Part shown: piece by piece, positions 6,251 to 12,961 of the stretch
Position numbering within the stretch: position 1 is the stretch's first letter
Layout of the letters: each line of letters begins with the position of its first letter
DNA from: DATKXO01 sp035528995
Lineage (GTDB): Bacteria > Planctomycetota > Phycisphaerae > UBA1845
Assembly: GCA_035528995.1 (NCBI GenBank)
Contig: DATKXO010000386.1
Coordinates: forward strand, 1 to 14,207
DNA: 14,207 nt
Direction of reading: 5' to 3'
Program-made: the position numbers and the translations under genes
The notes under the pieces: generated by a model
What the model was told of the DNA's origin: nothing
The model's input: the letters and a program-made list of their open reading frames with translations, nothing else
Database searches by the model: none

Positions 6251-9200
6251 ATGAGTGCAAACAACTCTCGAGATTGCCTCGGCCTGCCGCGGTGGGGGAG
6301 GCGTACGGCGGGCGTTGCCGCGGTGTTGGCGGCTGTTCTGCTGGCGGGTGCTGCGGGGGTCAATGCTCAGACCATTCCGCCCGGGAACGACTGCTTCGAA
6401 ACGCCGGTCGGCTCGTCGTCAGTGGTCTTCGGAGGCGGTGGGGGAGGAGGAGGCGCCCTGCCTCCCATCCCGGCCGACTTCTTCGGCCCGGGCTCCGACC
6501 CCTTCGACGGCATCATCGCCTTGCGAGGCGAGGGGGGCGGCGGAATGTACGGCGGCAACGTGTCCACCGTAGTCGCAAGGCTGGACACGGCCGTAATGCC
6601 CGGCCCCGCGACCGTCGCCGTTCAACTCATCGAGTTGAACCTGGTCAGCACCGACCCCATCCACGTGACCTACGACGGCGGCGCCATCGACTCGTTCTTC
6701 GACGTCGTCGTCACGCCGTCCACCTTGCTACCGTCCAACGGTTCAATGAAGATCTGGGAGACGGCCCCGGGGATCGGCGGCTTGTACTCTTTCACCAGTC
6801 TGTCGGGCGGCGGTATCTACCTCCATCCCGTGTTCACCTTCACCAGGACGGAACCGCCCTTCGATGAGTTCGTGCTGGCGGACACCGGCTACGACGTGCT
6901 GTTGGAAACCGACGAGATCTCCCCGCCGGAATGGCAGTATGCCGAACCAACGTTGCACTGTGAGCCGGACAACCTGTTCTACCCCGTGCCGGACGTCCTG
7001 GTGCCGGTGCTGCTCAACGGCGGGGATGCCGGCGAGCATGGCGTCATCCCGCCGCGCTTCCCGGACGGCTGCTGTCTGGCCGACGGAACCTGCATCGACA
7101 TCGATCCGCTTGACTGCCAGGCCCTGGGCGGCACGCCGCAGGGACAGCCCTGCACGGGTCTGATCGACGCCTGCTGTCTGCCCGACGGAACCTGCGCCAT
7201 GGTCGACCCGCTCTGCTGCGATGACCTCCAGGGTGTTCTGGTGCCCGGCGGTCTGTGCAACACCTGGACCGAGGCCTGTTGTGACAGCTTCCCACCGGAC
7301 GGCTGCATGAACTCCGACCCCATGTGCTGCGTGCAGGCCTGGGGCGGCACGCTGCCGGGCGTCGCCGCGTGCATGGGCGACATGAACTCCAACGGCGTGG
7401 ACGAAGCCTGCGAGCAGCAGCCGCAAGACTGTCAGCCGTTGCCGGACGGCTCGGCCTGCGAGCCCTTCCTCTGTCCGGACACCGGCGACCAGTGCCTGCC
7501 CCGCTGCGTCGAGTACGATCCCCAGACCGGCGGCACCAGCATCGTGACCGATTGCGAGTGCCGTGACCCGTTCGAGTGTCACGTGGATCTGCCCGGCTCC
7601 GGTGGCCCGGACCCCGGAAACCCCTGCATCGAGCCTGATGTCGGAGGGACGGTTGACCTGCCTCCGGCCGGCTGCGCCTATCTCAGCCCGCAGGAAGTGC
7701 ACATGATCATCGACGGCCTGCCGCCCGGCAGCACCCTGGAGCTGGACCCGATCCACGCCTTCTTCTTCAACACCGTCAGGACGGCCGGCGGCACACTCGG
7801 CGGGGAGATCGAGGTCTTCGACTCGCAGCTCCAACTCCACATAACCGGAACCGGGGAATACGAAGGCTACGAGCGGACAATGAGCCTGGACCTGGCCTGC
7901 GAGGTCCACACCGGACCGCGCAACCCGGGCGACCCGGTCCAGGATTTCGAAAACGACATGTACCGTCTGCAGGGGGGGCTCTCTGGCGATCCGGACTTCG
8001 ATTCGCTGGTCTTTACCGGCGGGACCGACTTCGGCCTACCCGGGCCCGGACACACCACCCTGACGGAACTGCCCAGCGGCGACTTCGCCGTCGACAGCTT
8101 CTTCGACATCACCTACCAGATTACTTTCACCGGCGCAGCCGGCAGTCAGTTTCAGAGCCTCAGCGGCACGACCACGGGCACCCTGCGCATGGAGACCGGT
8201 TTCAGCCGCCCGACCTGCATCGGCGGTTGCTCGAACGGCCTGCAGTGTGAGGAGACCGTCACGGTCGACATCAACGGCATCGAGACCATCTGCTGCGACT
8301 GCGTGCCCATCCCGGCGGAACTCGAGCCCAAGTGGATCCAGCGGCCGCACGGCCCGGACCAGGGCTTCGACGAGGAATCCGACCTGTGGTGGAACGAGGG
8401 CCCGCCCATCAAGTGGGAGCAGAGGCCCGACCACACGCTTACCGGGCACCATTGCCATGACGGCCCCAACGTCGGCGAGGCGATCATCTGTGCCAACGAC
8501 TGGGATTGCGAGGGCGGCCAGGTCACCGACTTCCATTGGTGGGGCTACCACGAGCCGCTGGGGCTGGGCGAGCAGCAGTTGGGCTTCCAGATCAGCATCC
8601 ACGCCAACGGGCTGGGCTGCCTGCCGGCCGATCCGGCCCTGCAGGTCTGGACCGTGCCCCTGTCGCAGATCACGATCACGGACACGGGCTACGTCAGCGT
8701 TCACGGCACGCCCATCTACCACTACTCCTGGATCCTGCCGCTGCCGTTCGCTCAGCAGACGGGCAGCCGCTACTGGATGGACCTCTCCTCCATCTCCGTC
8801 GATCCGAACAACGAGTACATCTGGAAGTGGTCGCAGTCGCTGCCGGCCCCGGTGAACTGCCCGGCGGCCTACAAGCAACTGCCGACTCCGGGTCTTTGGA
8901 CGTCGTTCGACGACGTCGAGCTGGCCTTCGTGGTCACCTCCGATCTGGCCCCGCAGGAGGTCAACAAGGTAGTGGCCGACGACTTCATCTCCGACGGTCG
9001 GCCGATCGAGGCCCTCCGCTGGTGGGGCAGCTACTTTGACGAGCAGTACGCTCCAGACAACATGCCGCAACCGCCCTATATGATCGACGGCTGGTTCATC
9101 AGCTTCCACTGGGGCGATCCGCAGATTCTGAATCCGGGTTGCCCGCCGGACATCACCATCGGCGATCCGCATCCGACGGCGCTGGCGGTGTACTTCGCGC

Positions 9201-10285
9201 CGGCGTCGGCCGTGCAGATCGTCAGCATCGGCTACCCGGACTGCAACGGGCACATGGTCTACGAGTACGTCGTGGACCTCGACCAGTGCTGTCTGCTGTG
9301 CACTCATCCCGATCCGCGGACCGGCTTCGAGCCCGCCGCTGACGGGGCCTTCAACGAGGAGGCCGAGCTGCACTACTGGCTGGACTTCCAGGCCGTCGTC
9401 GGCGTGACCTGGGATCCGCCGGCCTGCACCTACGACGACCGCATCCTGACCGGCAACCTGCCGTCGCCGCTGTCGGCCGACGGACACTTCTGGGGCTGGC
9501 ACACCAGTCCGGCTCAGACGATGAAGAACGGGCCGCTGTGGAGCGCCTGCACCGGCCGGATCGTGGACTTCGCGCCCTACCCGTTCGATTGCTGGGACTA
9601 CGGTGACTGGGACAGCCTCAACTGGAAGTGCCCCACCATCCCGCCGCCGCAGATCGACATGGCCTTCGAGTTGCTGGCTCCGCCCTGGCCCGTGGTCCGG
9701 TCAGTCGTCAGTTGTCGCTACCACTGCTCGCCGCACCCGGGGTGTGACGACGCGACAACCGAGTACTGCCTCGCCATCGGTCTGGGTACGCAGGCCTACA
9801 GGGACTCCGGCCTGTTGGGCGATTACAACATCGAGCCGCGCCTGGGCGGGGCGACCAAGCTCAAGTTCGACATGAGCCAGGCTATGGACCCGCTCACCGT
9901 CACCGGCGCCAACGTGCTGGTGAGCTGCTACAACAACGTGTACGCGGGCGTCATCACGGCTTCACTGGACGGCACGTCCACCGTGGTGGCCGGGTTCAAC
10001 CCCGGCCTGCCCAACAAGGACTGCTGCCGGATCGATTTTCCCGGCATGGCCTCCCTGGCGGGTTATCCGGTGACAGACGCGTACTTCGTCGGCAACCTCG
10101 AAGCTGACGCCAACCGCGATTACGCGGTGAGCACGGCCGACTACTCCAGCGTCAAGGCGCGTCTCGGCCAGGTGGTCACGGTCGCGAACCAGCAGTACGA
10201 AGTGAACACCGATGGCGCGATCGGCACGGCTGACGCCTCGTCGGTCAAGGGCCGACTCGGAAGCATCGCGCCGCAGTGTCCGTAG
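6251..10285 (+). CDS. Large secreted protein with Cys-rich repeats, tandem Trp-rich modules and a C-terminal type I dockerin
   Basis: The 1344-residue protein starts at the ATG at 6251, 6 nt after GGAGGAG (6238-6244); an upstream in-frame GTG at 6125 would hide the signal peptide. The order is as follows. A signal peptide of about 39 residues ends in VNA. A Gly-rich segment (61-68) follows. Three Cys-rich repeats start with GCCLADGTC (273-281), ACCLPDGTC (307-315) and ACCDSFPPDGC (342-352). GDMNSNGVDEACE comes at 376-388. A beta-rich region covers roughly 465-690. Two related Trp-rich modules (about 690-880 and 905-1100) contain FHWWGYHEP and LRWWGSYFD and resemble a domain common in planctomycete surface proteins. 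An Ig-like segment covers roughly 1145-1280. The end is a type I dockerin (about 1282-1340) with two Ca-binding loops (DANRDYAVSTAD and NTDGAIGTAD), each followed by SSVK-RLG. It is probably exported and may attach by cohesin-dockerin-like contacts; no catalytic domain is recognised. Confidence 0.85.
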   Translation: MSANNSRDCLGLPRWGRRTAGVAAVLAAVLLAGAAGVNAQTIPPGNDCFETPVGSSSVVFGGGGGGGGALPPIPADFFGPGSDPFDGIIALRGEGGGGMYGGNVSTVVARLDTAVMPGPATVAVQLIELNLVSTDPIHVTYDGGAIDSFFDVVVTPSTLLPSNGSMKIWETAPGIGGLYSFTSLSGGGIYLHPVFTFTRTEPPFDEFVLADTGYDVLLETDEISPPEWQYAEPTLHCEPDNLFYPVPDVLVPVLLNGGDAGEHGVIPPRFPDGCCLADGTCIDIDPLDCQALGGTPQGQPCTGLIDACCLPDGTCAMVDPLCCDDLQGVLVPGGLCNTWTEACCDSFPPDGCMNSDPMCCVQAWGGTLPGVAACMGDMNSNGVDEACEQQPQDCQPLPDGSACEPFLCPDTGDQCLPRCVEYDPQTGGTSIVTDCECRDPFECHVDLPGSGGPDPGNPCIEPDVGGTVDLPPAGCAYLSPQEVHMIIDGLPPGSTLELDPIHAFFFNTVRTAGGTLGGEIEVFDSQLQLHITGTGEYEGYERTMSLDLACEVHTGPRNPGDPVQDFENDMYRLQGGLSGDPDFDSLVFTGGTDFGLPGPGHTTLTELPSGDFAVDSFFDITYQITFTGAAGSQFQSLSGTTTGTLRMETGFSRPTCIGGCSNGLQCEETVTVDINGIETICCDCVPIPAELEPKWIQRPHGPDQGFDEESDLWWNEGPPIKWEQRPDHTLTGHHCHDGPNVGEAIICANDWDCEGGQVTDFHWWGYHEPLGLGEQQLGFQISIHANGLGCLPADPALQVWTVPLSQITITDTGYVSVHGTPIYHYSWILPLPFAQQTGSRYWMDLSSISVDPNNEYIWKWSQSLPAPVNCPAAYKQLPTPGLWTSFDDVELAFVVTSDLAPQEVNKVVADDFISDGRPIEALRWWGSYFDEQYAPDNMPQPPYMIDGWFISFHWGDPQILNPGCPPDITIGDPHPTALAVYFAPASAVQIVSIGYPDCNGHMVYEYVVDLDQCCLLCTHPDPRTGFEPAADGAFNEEAELHYWLDFQAVVGVTWDPPACTYDDRILTGNLPSPLSADGHFWGWHTSPAQTMKNGPLWSACTGRIVDFAPYPFDCWDYGDWDSLNWKCPTIPPPQIDMAFELLAPPWPVVRSVVSCRYHCSPHPGCDDATTEYCLAIGLGTQAYRDSGLLGDYNIEPRLGGATKLKFDMSQAMDPLTVTGANVLVSCYNNVYAGVITASLDGTSTVVAGFNPGLPNKDCCRIDFPGMASLAGYPVTDAYFVGNLEADANRDYAVSTADYSSVKARLGQVVTVANQQYEVNTDGAIGTADASSVKGRLGSIAPQCP

Positions 10286-10327
10286 GCCGGCGCTAACGCC
10301 CGGCGTCGGTGGTCTGGCGATAGACCA
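10286..10327 (+). repeat. Two small hairpins in the 3' UTR of the dockerin gene
   Basis: Immediately after the stop codon, GCCGGCG (10286-10292) pairs with CGCCCGGC (10297-10304; one bulged C) around a CTAA loop. Then TGGTCT (10310-10315) pairs with AGACCA (10322-10327) around a 6-nt loop. They precede the main terminator and may protect the 3' end of the transcript. Confidence 0.4.
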
Positions 10328-10357
10328 TCGACGGCCTGAAACCTGGTCTTTCAACCC

Positions 10358-10392
10358 ACCCGCCCGCGGCGACTGGCCGCGGGCGGGTGTTT
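10358..10392 (+). terminator. Strong intrinsic terminator, its T-tract interrupted by the intron
   Basis: ACCCGCCCGCGGC (10358-10370) and GCCGCGGGCGGGT (10376-10388) form a perfect 13-bp stem with a 5-nt loop, followed by GTTT (10389-10392). It ends the dockerin gene transcript. The group IIC intron begins at the next base, so the original T-tract is probably cut short by the insertion, although the intron's own first bases (GTTTG) partly restore it. Confidence 0.88.
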
Positions 10393-10573
10393 GTTTGCCA
10401 GGCAGGCGATGTGTGTTGGAGGTGGAAGTCCTCTGCGGGCCGTGATGACCGGAACCGCCAGGGCAGGCCAGGGTGTCCATCGCGAGATGGAATCTGAAGG
10501 GAGCCGAAGCCCGAAACTCGGACCCGACGAACAGGAATCGGATACAAGGCCGGCCGTGTGGGGTAACCCGGCA

Positions 10574-10867
10574 ATGGACGGGGAGGACCGGCAGTTGCGT
10601 TTGTTCGACGACGACGCACCGGCATCCCCGCGCCCCGGCGAAGGCGGAACCGGACCTGCCGGGCACGAGGAGTCGCAAGCACCTGCGGCGTCGGGCCCAG
10701 CACGAGCCTTGACCGAGCGCCTTATGGAGGAGGTACGCCGGCGTGAGAACCTGAACCGGGCCCCTATGGCGGCGCCCCCGGCGGCTCATGAAGCCATGCC
10801 GCCAGCTTGGTTCAGGGCTCAAGGTCTGGTGTGCCTCGCCGACCGGCACGCCGCGTTACAACACTGA
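10574..10867 (+). pseudogene. Remnant of group II intron reverse transcriptase/maturase (large internal deletion)
   Basis: The open frame of 97 residues keeps only the two ends of an intron-encoded protein. The N-terminal 63 residues (starting MDGEDRQLRLFDDD and containing RALTERLMEEVRRRENLNRA at 44-63) match the usual start of these proteins, up to the first conserved helix of the RT domain. The C-terminal part (AMPPAWFRAQGLVCLADR, from residue 74, then HAALQH and a stop) resembles the last residues of class C maturases, which lack an endonuclease domain. The whole RT core, including the YADD active site, and most of the thumb/X domain are missing, a loss I estimate at more than 300 residues. 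The frame is still open across the junction (about 10760-10800). No activity is expected; splicing or movement would need a maturase supplied from another copy. Confidence 0.8.
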
Positions 10868-10872
10868 AGGAA

Positions 10873-10942
10873 ACCGCCGGATACGGTGAGTACGTCCGGT
10901 GGTGTGGGAGGACCGGGGCCGCGAGGCCCCCTCCTACCCGAT
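10873..10942 (+). ncRNA. Group II intron domains V and VI
   Basis: Domain V folds as a 9-bp lower stem (10873-10881 with 10895-10903), the characteristic 2-nt CG bulge (10893-10894), and a short upper stem TAC/GTA closing a GGTGA loop. The triad C10875-G10876-C10877 is the class C form; other classes have AGC. The upper stem seems about 3 nt shorter overall than the usual 34-nt domain V. Domain VI has the stem GGGGCC/GGCCCC with a GCGA tetraloop (10915-10930), flanked by GGAGG/CTCC, and leaves A10936 unpaired 6 nt before the intron end. Confidence 0.82.
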
Positions 10943-10946
10943 GATA

Positions 10947-11795
10947 TCACTTGCCGGTCGAGTCGCGAGAAGAACGATCGGCGGCGAATCCAGGTTCCTG
11001 GGTTGCAGGCGTCCCATCCGGAAGACCATCGGTAAGGTGCTTGAGGGCCCGAGCGGCGATCTGCCCGACGGTGCGTCTTGAAGGCGGCCAGTCCACGGGC
11101 TGAGCGGGGTCGAGCGAGGCGATGGCGTCCATGGCGGCCCGTTCCGCCGCGGTGTGGCCCTCGAAGACGGTGTCATCGTCGAGGCACTGCGTGAGCGCGT
11201 CGATGCGGCGGGCATCCGGCGGTCCGGGCAGTTGGCCCAGGCACTCGATGGCCTGGACGCGCACCCGGACCGATTCGTGTGTGCGGAGCAGTTGGATCAG
11301 CAGGTCGACGCCCTCGTCGCCGCCCATGCGCCCCAGCTCGACGGCGGCAGCCGATGCCGCGACGGGTTCCGCCCGACGGGCGATGCGCGTCAGGGCCTCC
11401 AGGTCGCGCCGGGCGCCGAGTCCGCGAACCGCCTCTGTCCGAATGGATGGGTCGGTGTCTGTCGAGGCGGTTACCAGCAGTTGGCCCGCATCGGCCCCCG
11501 GAGCGTGCTCCAGAATCGCCAGGCCGAACGATCGCAGCAGCGGATCGTCCTCGGCCATCAGCCGTCGAGCCGACGGCACGCCGCTATGACCCAGGGCGAC
11601 CAAACGGGCGAGCCACGCGCCCTGCTCATCCAACGTCTCGGCCGTGGTCAGCTTGTAGGTCCACCATCGAGCCCGAATCTGATGGCGGCACAGGATCACC
11701 ACCAGCCAGACGACCACCATGATGGCGATGGCCACGAACATGCGTCGGCGATCGTTCGGTTTCGCGGGTGGTTGCGAGTTCGGGGTAGACGGCAT
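10947..11795 (-). CDS. Membrane-anchored HEAT-repeat protein
   Basis: The 282-residue protein has a basic N-terminus (PNDRRR), one hydrophobic segment (about 19-37, MFVAIAIMVVVWLVVILC), and then a helical repeat region (about 55-190, extending to about 255). Repeats of the HEAT/PBS-lyase style are visible: DPSIRTEAVRGLGAR (115-129), EPVAASAAAVELGRMG (143-158) and ESVRVRVQAIECLGQL (174-189). Such proteins are protein-binding scaffolds; the partner is unknown. The frame remains open far upstream through hgcA, so the start was chosen at ATG 11795, where the sequence turns into a membrane-anchor N-terminus and a TATACT box sits 7 nt before it. It is divergent from hgcA with 84 nt between the two ATGs, so the two may share regulation. 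Its stop lies 4 nt from the 3' end of the convergent intron. Confidence 0.75.
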   Translation of the reverse strand: MPSTPNSQPPAKPNDRRRMFVAIAIMVVVWLVVILCRHQIRARWWTYKLTTAETLDEQGAWLARLVALGHSGVPSARRLMAEDDPLLRSFGLAILEHAPGADAGQLLVTASTDTDPSIRTEAVRGLGARRDLEALTRIARRAEPVAASAAAVELGRMGGDEGVDLLIQLLRTHESVRVRVQAIECLGQLPGPPDARRIDALTQCLDDDTVFEGHTAAERAAMDAIASLDPAQPVDWPPSRRTVGQIAARALKHLTDGLPDGTPATQEPGFAADRSSRDSTGK

Positions 11796-11802
11796 GGCGT
11801 CG

Positions 11803-11808
11803 AGTATA
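11803..11808 (-). promoter_or_regulatory. -10-like box of the HEAT-repeat gene
   Basis: On the minus strand, TATACT (11808-11803; five of six to consensus) lies 7 nt before the ATG at 11795, so transcription would begin at or next to the start codon. No convincing -35 hexamer is seen. This fits a leaderless transcript. Confidence 0.4.
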
Positions 11809-11837
11809 TCGCCGGGCGGGGCTGTTGCTACAGGGCG

Positions 11838-11857
11838 TGGCACCGTGTGGGGCGCCA
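11838..11857. promoter_or_regulatory. Imperfect inverted repeat in the hgcA/HEAT divergent promoter region, possible operator
   Basis: TGGCACC, a 6-nt spacer and GGCGCCA form a 20-bp inverted repeat with one mismatched pair. It lies about 8-27 bp upstream of the extended -10 of hgcA, where a regulator could block or assist polymerase. ArsR-type regulators are often linked to hgcAB elsewhere, but none is encoded in this window, so the assignment is speculative. Confidence 0.25.
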
Positions 11858-11864
11858 GTCGCGG

Positions 11865-11873
11865 TGGTACAAT
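11865..11873 (+). promoter_or_regulatory. Extended -10 promoter of hgcAB
   Basis: TGG followed by TACAAT (11868-11873) makes an extended -10 element (TGn plus five of six to TATAAT), with no clear -35 box. The ATG at 11880 lies 6 nt after it, so the transcript is likely leaderless. There is no ribosome-binding site before this ATG, which agrees. Confidence 0.5.
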
Positions 11874-11879
11874 GCGATC

Positions 11880-12932
11880 ATGGACGAGGTGCGACCGACA
11901 AGTTCTGGATGCTGCGCCGGGCCGGGCCGTCTGGAGGTGCCGCGGGTGTCCACGGAACTGACCCGGGCGGATCGGGTCGGCGCCTGGAAGGCGCGGTGGC
12001 GGATCGGGCGGATGCGCTATCGGGTGGAGCCGGGGCTGTATGCGGTGGGCCGGCCGACGGCGGATGCACCCGTTCTGGTGACGGCCAACTACAAGATGAC
12101 CTTCGACCGGCTGCGGTCGCAATTGGGCGGGCGAGATGCGTGGGTCCTGGTGCTCGACACGCGGGGGATCAACGTGTGGTGCGCGGCCGGCAAAGGGACG
12201 TTTGGAACGGACGAGGTGGTTCGGCGGGTGGAAGCGTTGCGTCTGAGTGAGGTGGTCTCGCACCGACGGCTGGTGGTTCCGCAGTTGGGTGCTCCGGGTG
12301 TGGCGGCCCACGAGGTACTGCAGCGGTGCGGCTTCGAGGTGGTCTACGGGCCGGTGCGGGCGGAGGACCTGCCCGCGTTTCTGGACGCGGGAATGAAGGC
12401 CACGCCGCAGATGCGCCGGGTGCAGTTCCCGTTCCGCGAGCGTGTGGCGCTGATTCCGGTCGAGCTGGTCGCGGGGGCGAAGCACGTGCTGTTCATCGCG
12501 GCCTGTCTCCTGCTGTTGGGCGGATTGGGGCCGGGCGGTTACTCCTTTGGCCGGGCCATCGGTGTGGGCCTGCCCAGTGCCATGCTGTTCCTGGCCGTGT
12601 TTGTAGGGGGTGTTACCCTCGTGCCGATGGTGTTGCCCTGGCTGCCGGGCCGGGCCTTCTCCGTAAAGGGAGCGTGGGTCGGTATAGCGCTGGTGCTGGT
12701 TTTTGGGGCGCACGTGTGGGCCGCGCCGGGCGCGTTCGGAGGCCCGGTCAGTGCGGGCGCGTGGGTCTTGATCATCCCGGCCGTGGCCAGCTTCCTGGCC
12801 ATGAACTTCACCGGGTCGTCGACCTACACGTCGCTGTCCGGCGTTCAACGTGAGATGCGTGTGGCACTGCCCGTGCAGATCGGCTGCGCCGCAATCGGGG
12901 CCGTCCTGTGGCTGCTCGGGCGGTTTGTCTGA
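11880..12932 (+). CDS. hgcA: Mercury-methylating corrinoid protein HgcA
   Basis: HgcA carries a methyl group on a corrinoid and transfers it to Hg(II), giving methylmercury. The 350-residue protein is close to the usual length (about 330-340). The N-terminal cytoplasmic corrinoid-binding domain contains WRIGRMRYRVEPGLYAVG (40-57), ANYKMTFDRLR (69-79), DAWVLVLDTRG (86-96) and the diagnostic cap-helix motif NVWCAAGKGTFGTDE (98-112), in which C101 would be the lower axial cobalt ligand. VVSHRRLVVPQLGAPGVAAH (125-144) and YGPVRAEDLPAFLDAG (156-171) follow. The C-terminal half has five hydrophobic segments (about 203-219, 230-253, 265-281, 291-308 and 328-347), as expected for HgcA and unlike the related CdhD subunits. 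The ATG at 11880 was chosen because of the extended -10 just upstream; a GTG at V23 is an alternative. Two adjacent Cys (11-12) lie near the N-terminus. hgcB follows after 29 nt. Confidence 0.95.
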   Translation: MDEVRPTSSGCCAGPGRLEVPRVSTELTRADRVGAWKARWRIGRMRYRVEPGLYAVGRPTADAPVLVTANYKMTFDRLRSQLGGRDAWVLVLDTRGINVWCAAGKGTFGTDEVVRRVEALRLSEVVSHRRLVVPQLGAPGVAAHEVLQRCGFEVVYGPVRAEDLPAFLDAGMKATPQMRRVQFPFRERVALIPVELVAGAKHVLFIAACLLLLGGLGPGGYSFGRAIGVGLPSAMLFLAVFVGGVTLVPMVLPWLPGRAFSVKGAWVGIALVLVFGAHVWAAPGAFGGPVSAGAWVLIIPAVASFLAMNFTGSSTYTSLSGVQREMRVALPVQIGCAAIGAVLWLLGRFV

Positions 12933-12961
12933 GGGCGGAGTTCGGAGGTCGAAGGACACGG

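Larger units (their letters stand above)
10393..10942 (+). mobile_element. Group IIC intron with internally deleted ORF (about 550 nt)
   Basis: The sequence matches the class C group II intron pattern from memory of the Oceanobacillus iheyensis type. The 5' part reads GTTTGCCAGGCAGGCGATG, then GGTGGAAGTCC (10421-10431). Domain I landmarks are GGGTGTCC (10471-10478) and GGAATCTGAAGG (10489-10500), followed by CCCGACGAACAGGAATCGG. The 3' part has a domain V hairpin (10873-10903) with the class C type CGC triad, and a domain VI hairpin ending CTACCCGAT with a probable branch-point A at 10936. The start directly after a terminator stem is the known target habit of class C introns. AAAC at 10514-10517 could act as EBS1 against the GTTT IBS1 at 10389-10392. 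Intact members are near 1.8-2 kb with a reverse transcriptase; here the coding part is a remnant. The 3' end lies 4 nt from the stop of the convergent HEAT gene. Exact ends are inferred. Confidence 0.85.

Noticed and set aside
10411..10415. GTGTG as the 5' end of the group II intron
   Set aside because: It fits the GUGYG consensus, but alignment from memory with class C introns extends upstream to GTTTGCCAGGC at 10393. That start also lies directly behind the terminator, as expected for class C.
11154..11879. Plus-strand upstream extension of hgcA
   Set aside because: It is antisense to the HEAT-repeat gene, and HgcA homology begins only after 11880, near its usual N-terminus.
11880..12932. 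CdhD (acetyl-CoA synthase corrinoid subunit) instead of HgcA
   Set aside because: The NVWCAAGK motif, five C-terminal membrane segments and the adjacent hgcB are specific to HgcA.
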